In this document: positions 60,779-64,000 of the stretch, one piece after another
Layout: the number at the start of each line of letters is the position of its first letter
Numbering within the stretch: the stretch's first letter is position 1
Assembly: GCF_019823065.1 (NCBI RefSeq)
Contig: NZ_CP081966.1
Coordinates: 1,202,001-1,266,000, forward strand
Length of the DNA: 64,000 nucleotides
Direction of reading: 5' to 3'
Source of the DNA: Pseudomonas mosselii
GTDB taxonomy: Bacteria > Pseudomonadota > Gammaproteobacteria > Pseudomonadales > Pseudomonadaceae
Made by a program: the position numbers and the translations under genes
The notes under the pieces: generated by a model
Databases searched by the model: none
Seen by the model: the letters and a program-made list of their open reading frames with translations, nothing else
Told to the model about the DNA's origin: nothing

Positions 60779-63331
60779 TCAGAAGAACCGGGTCACGCTG
60801 ATCTTGGCATTGCGCCCTTGGGTATAGGCGTTCTCGCCTGACAATTCCGGTCGGATTGCCTTGTTGAACAGGTTGTCCACGGTCAGGTTGACCTCGGTGC
60901 CCTTGAGGTACGGCTGTTGGGGTTTCCAGTTGGCGAACAGGCCGTGAATTTCGTACTTCTCGTTGCCGAAGTTGTCGTAGTAGCGGTCACCGAGGGCGCT
61001 GGCCGGGCCCTCGAAGTATTTGTCACTGGGCAGGTGGCGGGTGGCGCCGACGAATTGTGCGGTCCAGCCGACACGGGCGTCCCAGGACGGAATCTTGACC
61101 CCCAGGGTGGTGATCCATTTCGGCGCCGGCACATCCTTGGCCCATACGTCGGGGCCCCAAGGGTTGGTATAGGCGCCCTCATGGCGACCTTCCATCCAGG
61201 CGTACGATACCGCGCCGAACAGGTAGGTGGAATCGTAGAACGTCTCGATCTCGAAGCCCTTGTACTCCACGTCGCCGATGTTGCGGTAGTTGCCCATCAG
61301 GCCACCGCCGCAGGTGTTGGCGATGCTGCCGCCAGTGACCAGTTGCTCCTGGCAGCCGACGCCAGTGGCCTTGAAGATCTCGTCGGTGATCTTGTTGCGG
61401 AACAAGGTCGTGCGTACCTGGGCGCTGTCGCCCTGAACAAACACGTTGGAGAAATCACTGATGCTGCCCACGCGCACGCCGGTAATGCGTTCCGGGTCAA
61501 GGTCGCGGCTGGTGGACGTGCGGCTTCCCACGCCTTGCACCTCGTACTGCTCATCCAGCACGGGGGCGCGCCAGGTCTTGCTGTAGTCGGCAAACAGCAC
61601 GGTCTGTTCGGTGGCCTTCCAGAACAGCGACAGGCGTGGCGACCAGCCGCTGTAGGTCTTGTCGCTGTAGTCGTGGCCGGCGGCCGGGTTGTTGTAGTAG
61701 GGCGCCTGGTTGGGCTTGCCCTCGTTGGTGACGTGGTCATAGCGCAATGACGGAGTGATGGTCACGCTGCCCAGGGTGACGGCGTCCTGCAGGTAGTAGC
61801 CCTGGCTGTGGACCTGGCCGCTGGGCATGAAGTAGGGCTGGTAGTGGCCATAGTTGTACTTGGGCACTTCATAGGTCTTGCCGGGCATCCACATCTGCGT
61901 GTCGCGATCGTGGCGACGAAGCTGTACGCCAGCGGTAAGCGCATGCTCCAGCGGTCCAGTAAGGAAGGTGCTGGTGTTCTTCACATCGAGCATGCGGTCC
62001 TTGTACTCGGTGTCCATCTTGCGACCACCGGTGGCCGGCTGGAAGAACGCCGTGGCTTCACGCTCGTCGGTCTGCTTGGTGTCGGACTCGGAGTATTTCA
62101 CCTGCAAATCGACCCACGGATTCTCGATGGGCTGGTACTTGTAGGTGGCCGACCAGGTGGTGTCGATGGTGGTGCGATAGGCCAGGAAGCGTTTGAGAGA
62201 GCCTTCGTAGCCATACTTCTTGATGTCCGCGGCCGAGGGTGGCGCCGGGTAGGCGGTGGCGGCGAAGGTGGTCCAGCGGTCGGTTTCGGAGCGCGAGTAG
62301 GAAAGGCCCAGGCTGTGCTCGTCGGTGAAGTGGACGTTGCCCTTGAGCAGCATGCCGTCCAGGTCCAAGGCGCTGTAGGGCACGCGCTTGGGGTTGACCG
62401 GCCACTGGTTGTTCGGGTCCGGCAGGTTGTCGGCCATTTTCAGGTTGCCGCCGTCGCGTTTGGTGTAATAGACCAGGCCGTCGAAGCGCCTGTCATCGCT
62501 GCGGCCGAACAGCGCCGAGCTGTAGATCTGCTGATGGTCGTTGCTGGCGTAGCCATATTTGAGCATGGCGCCACTGTCGCGACCTTCCTGCAGCAGGTCG
62601 CCGGCGTCCTTGGTCTGCATGTTGACGCTGCCGCCGAAGCCGCCGTTGCCGGTCTTCACCGAATGGGGACCCTTGTCCACCTCGATGTGCTTGATCAGTT
62701 CCGGCTCGATGAAGATCGTGCCTTGCTGGTAACGCTCGAAGCCGCTCTTGGGCGCGCCATCAAGGGTCATCGGCACGTCCTCGGCGTCGCCCAGGCCCCA
62801 GATGTTGATGGTCTGGCCGCCGGGTTTGGCCGAGCCGCCCATGTTCACGCCGGGCAAGGTGGCCAGTACGCTGGGGATGTTGTTCGGTTGGTAGCGGTCG
62901 ATCTGTTCCTGGTCGAGGGTCGAGCGTCCGACGTTGCCGGGCTCCACCTGCTTGCCGTCGCCGACGATGCTCAAGGCGCCGAGCTGGATGCTGTTGTCGG
63001 CACTCGGGGCGTCCTCGCGCAGGCGTACCACGTAGGTGTTGCCCATGCGCACGACACTGAAGCGGCTGCCCACCAGCAGGCGCCCGATGGCCGCCTCGGC
63101 CTCGAAATCTCCCTTGAGTGCCGGTGCCTGTGCGCTGCCGAGCAGGGCCTCGTCGAACAGCAACTGGACCTTGGCCTGCTGGGCCAGCTGACTCAACGAA
63201 CGGGCCAGCGGTTGTGCAGGCAGGTCGAAGGGTACCGGCGCGGCTTCAGCGGCCAGGCTCATGGCCAGGCACAGGGCCAGCAGGGTGGGTCGGGCAGGCA
63301 GGCAGTGCAATGGACGCAACGCGGACAACAT
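60779..63331 (-). CDS. TonB-dependent receptor with STN signalling domain, heme-type
   Basis: The 850-residue outer-membrane receptor has a Sec signal, an STN domain (PFDLPAQPLARSLSQLAQQA; residues 35-110) that talks to a FecR-type anti-sigma factor, a plug domain (LPGVNMGGSAKPGGQTINIW) and a 22-strand barrel ending VTRFF. The YSKTWRAPVLDEQYEVQG and LDPERITG segments resemble the FRAP and NPNL regions of heme/hemoglobin receptors, which suggests HasR/PhuR-like heme uptake. ATG 63331 is chosen because GGGGGAA lies upstream. A FecR-like gene lies immediately behind it, so it is probably under extracytoplasmic-function sigma control in addition to Fur. Confidence 0.9.
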   Translation of the reverse strand: MLSALRPLHCLPARPTLLALCLAMSLAAEAAPVPFDLPAQPLARSLSQLAQQAKVQLLFDEALLGSAQAPALKGDFEAEAAIGRLLVGSRFSVVRMGNTYVVRLREDAPSADNSIQLGALSIVGDGKQVEPGNVGRSTLDQEQIDRYQPNNIPSVLATLPGVNMGGSAKPGGQTINIWGLGDAEDVPMTLDGAPKSGFERYQQGTIFIEPELIKHIEVDKGPHSVKTGNGGFGGSVNMQTKDAGDLLQEGRDSGAMLKYGYASNDHQQIYSSALFGRSDDRRFDGLVYYTKRDGGNLKMADNLPDPNNQWPVNPKRVPYSALDLDGMLLKGNVHFTDEHSLGLSYSRSETDRWTTFAATAYPAPPSAADIKKYGYEGSLKRFLAYRTTIDTTWSATYKYQPIENPWVDLQVKYSESDTKQTDEREATAFFQPATGGRKMDTEYKDRMLDVKNTSTFLTGPLEHALTAGVQLRRHDRDTQMWMPGKTYEVPKYNYGHYQPYFMPSGQVHSQGYYLQDAVTLGSVTITPSLRYDHVTNEGKPNQAPYYNNPAAGHDYSDKTYSGWSPRLSLFWKATEQTVLFADYSKTWRAPVLDEQYEVQGVGSRTSTSRDLDPERITGVRVGSISDFSNVFVQGDSAQVRTTLFRNKITDEIFKATGVGCQEQLVTGGSIANTCGGGLMGNYRNIGDVEYKGFEIETFYDSTYLFGAVSYAWMEGRHEGAYTNPWGPDVWAKDVPAPKWITTLGVKIPSWDARVGWTAQFVGATRHLPSDKYFEGPASALGDRYYDNFGNEKYEIHGLFANWKPQQPYLKGTEVNLTVDNLFNKAIRPELSGENAYTQGRNAKISVTRFF

Positions 63332-63421
63332 GGATTCCCCCAAACGGCAAAAGGCCGGAAAAAGCCCGCCATCAAACAGCAGGCGGGGAGGAAGACGCGG
63401 CGTTGCGATAAAACCTCACCT

Positions 63422-63440
63422 GCGAATGATAAAAATTCTC
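63422..63440. promoter_or_regulatory. Fur-box-like site upstream of the TonB receptor
   Basis: GCGAATGATAAAAATTCTC matches the 19-bp Fur consensus GATAATGATAATCATTATC at 14 of 19 positions. It lies 91 bp upstream of the receptor start, in an AT-rich stretch within GC-rich DNA, as expected of an iron-regulated promoter. Confidence 0.6.
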
Positions 63441-63450
63441 AAATTATTTT

Positions 63451-64000
63451 TTAACGCCGCTCGATGCGCAGGCGCCCATCGGCGAGCAAGGTTGTCTTGA
63501 CCGGCAACAGCGCAGGCAGGGCATTGAGCAGGGCGTCCGGATCGCGCACGTCGAGGTTGCCGGACACCTTGTAGCGGCCGAGCGCCGGATCGGCCAGCAC
63601 CACCGGCTGCTGGCGATACAGGCCGAGCTCGTCGACCAGGCTGGCCAGCTCGCGGTTGCGGAAGCTCACATGGCCTTCGCGCCAGTCGGCGACCTGCTGC
63701 TCACCGAGTTCGTGGCGGGTCAGGCTGCCGCGCGCCAGGTCGTAGGTGACGCCCTGTCGGGCACCGAGCAGCACGGGTGGTTGTCGCTCACCCGGCGTAT
63801 CGAACGCCACCTGACCGTGGGCGACCGCCACCACCAGTTCGCGCTCGCCACGGCGCAGGTCGAAGCCGGTACCGACCACGCGCACCTGGCCGCTGCCGGC
63901 GTCGACGAACAGGGGGCGCTCCTTGTCGGGTGCCACCTCGATGTACAACTGGCCGTGGTCGAGATGGATCAGTCGGCGCTCGGCGCTGAAGTCCAGGCGC
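63451..64000 (-). CDS. FecR-family anti-sigma factor, C-terminal part
   Basis: The frame is open from the stop at 63451 to the right edge of the window, giving about 183 residues of the C-terminal portion. It contains the FecR-domain signature region (VDAGSGQVRVVGTGFDLRRG) and the C-terminal part that contacts the receptor's STN domain (VSFRNRELASLVDELGLYRQ). The N-terminal cytoplasmic anti-sigma part and the membrane segment lie outside the window. It precedes the TonB receptor gene on the same strand (119-bp gap), the usual fecIR-receptor layout. An ECF sigma gene is expected beyond the edge. Confidence 0.85.
   Translation of the reverse strand, partial: RLDFSAERRLIHLDHGQLYIEVAPDKERPLFVDAGSGQVRVVGTGFDLRRGERELVVAVAHGQVAFDTPGERQPPVLLGARQGVTYDLARGSLTRHELGEQQVADWREGHVSFRNRELASLVDELGLYRQQPVVLADPALGRYKVSGNLDVRDPDALLNALPALLPVKTTLLADGRLRIERR

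Overview
The window is about 64 kb of GC-rich chromosome from the Pseudomonas putida group. Support comes from gene order (pyk, sbcB, an mvaT/turA homologue, purU, an mcpG-like receptor gene, pit, the pca cluster, ttgABC/ttgR, kgtP-dctD-dctB, bglX), which from memory closely follows P. putida KT2440 around PP_1362-PP_1405, and from many copies of the P. putida-type REP hairpin between genes. One difference from what I remember of KT2440 is that pcaIJ lie inside the pca cluster here, between pcaK and pcaF. No rRNA, tRNA, CRISPR array or prophage was seen; one complete IS256-family insertion sequence is present.

Layout. 1-2.5 kb: 5' part of a putative M66 peptidase gene with an intact IS256-type element and its target duplication just upstream. 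2.5-16.9 kb: housekeeping and envelope genes: pyruvate kinase, a small lipoprotein, a PilZ protein, exonuclease I, an MvaT-family nucleoid protein, PurU, a tightly overlapping three-gene envelope/glycolipid-like operon, a dCache chemoreceptor, a HerA-like ATPase, and a PiT phosphate transporter. 17-27 kb: the beta-ketoadipate pathway, pcaR-pcaK-pcaIJF-pcaTBDC, with three matches to the PcaR operator and a candidate small RNA beside pcaR. 27-31 kb: a DUF962 membrane protein, a Crp/Fnr regulator, a LysR regulator and an OprD/BenF-type porin. 31-39 kb: the TtgABC RND efflux pump, its repressor TtgR, and a DHA2 drug exporter.

39.6-50.5 kb is accessory metabolism and regulation: an oxaloacetate decarboxylase-like enzyme, a metallo-beta-lactamase-fold protein with altered metal-site residues, a ThDP-dependent decarboxylase of the acetolactate synthase/AruI type with its own LysR gene, an AraC regulator divergent from a small monooxygenase across a perfect inverted repeat, a flavin reductase-like protein, a secreted protein made of 13-residue tandem repeats, and a Fic enzyme whose start codon touches a 63-bp nested palindrome. 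50.5-57.6 kb: alpha-ketoglutarate permease under a recognisable sigma-54 promoter, next to the DctBD two-component system, and periplasmic beta-glucosidase BglX. 57.8-64 kb: a TPM-domain protein, an RNA/protein methyltransferase-like gene, a two-gene module resembling an atypical HicA plus HTH partner, and a TonB-dependent, probably heme-type receptor with a Fur-like box and a truncated FecR gene.

The best candidates for undescribed biology are the HicA-like/HTH pair (59.98-60.75 kb), the AEDGFDRT repeat protein (48.55-48.91 kb), the Fic gene with its nested palindrome and apparently leaderless start (49.26-50.48 kb), and the structured antisense-strand small RNA upstream of pcaR (about 17.31-17.41 kb). 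All family assignments come from reading motifs and from memory; no database search was run.
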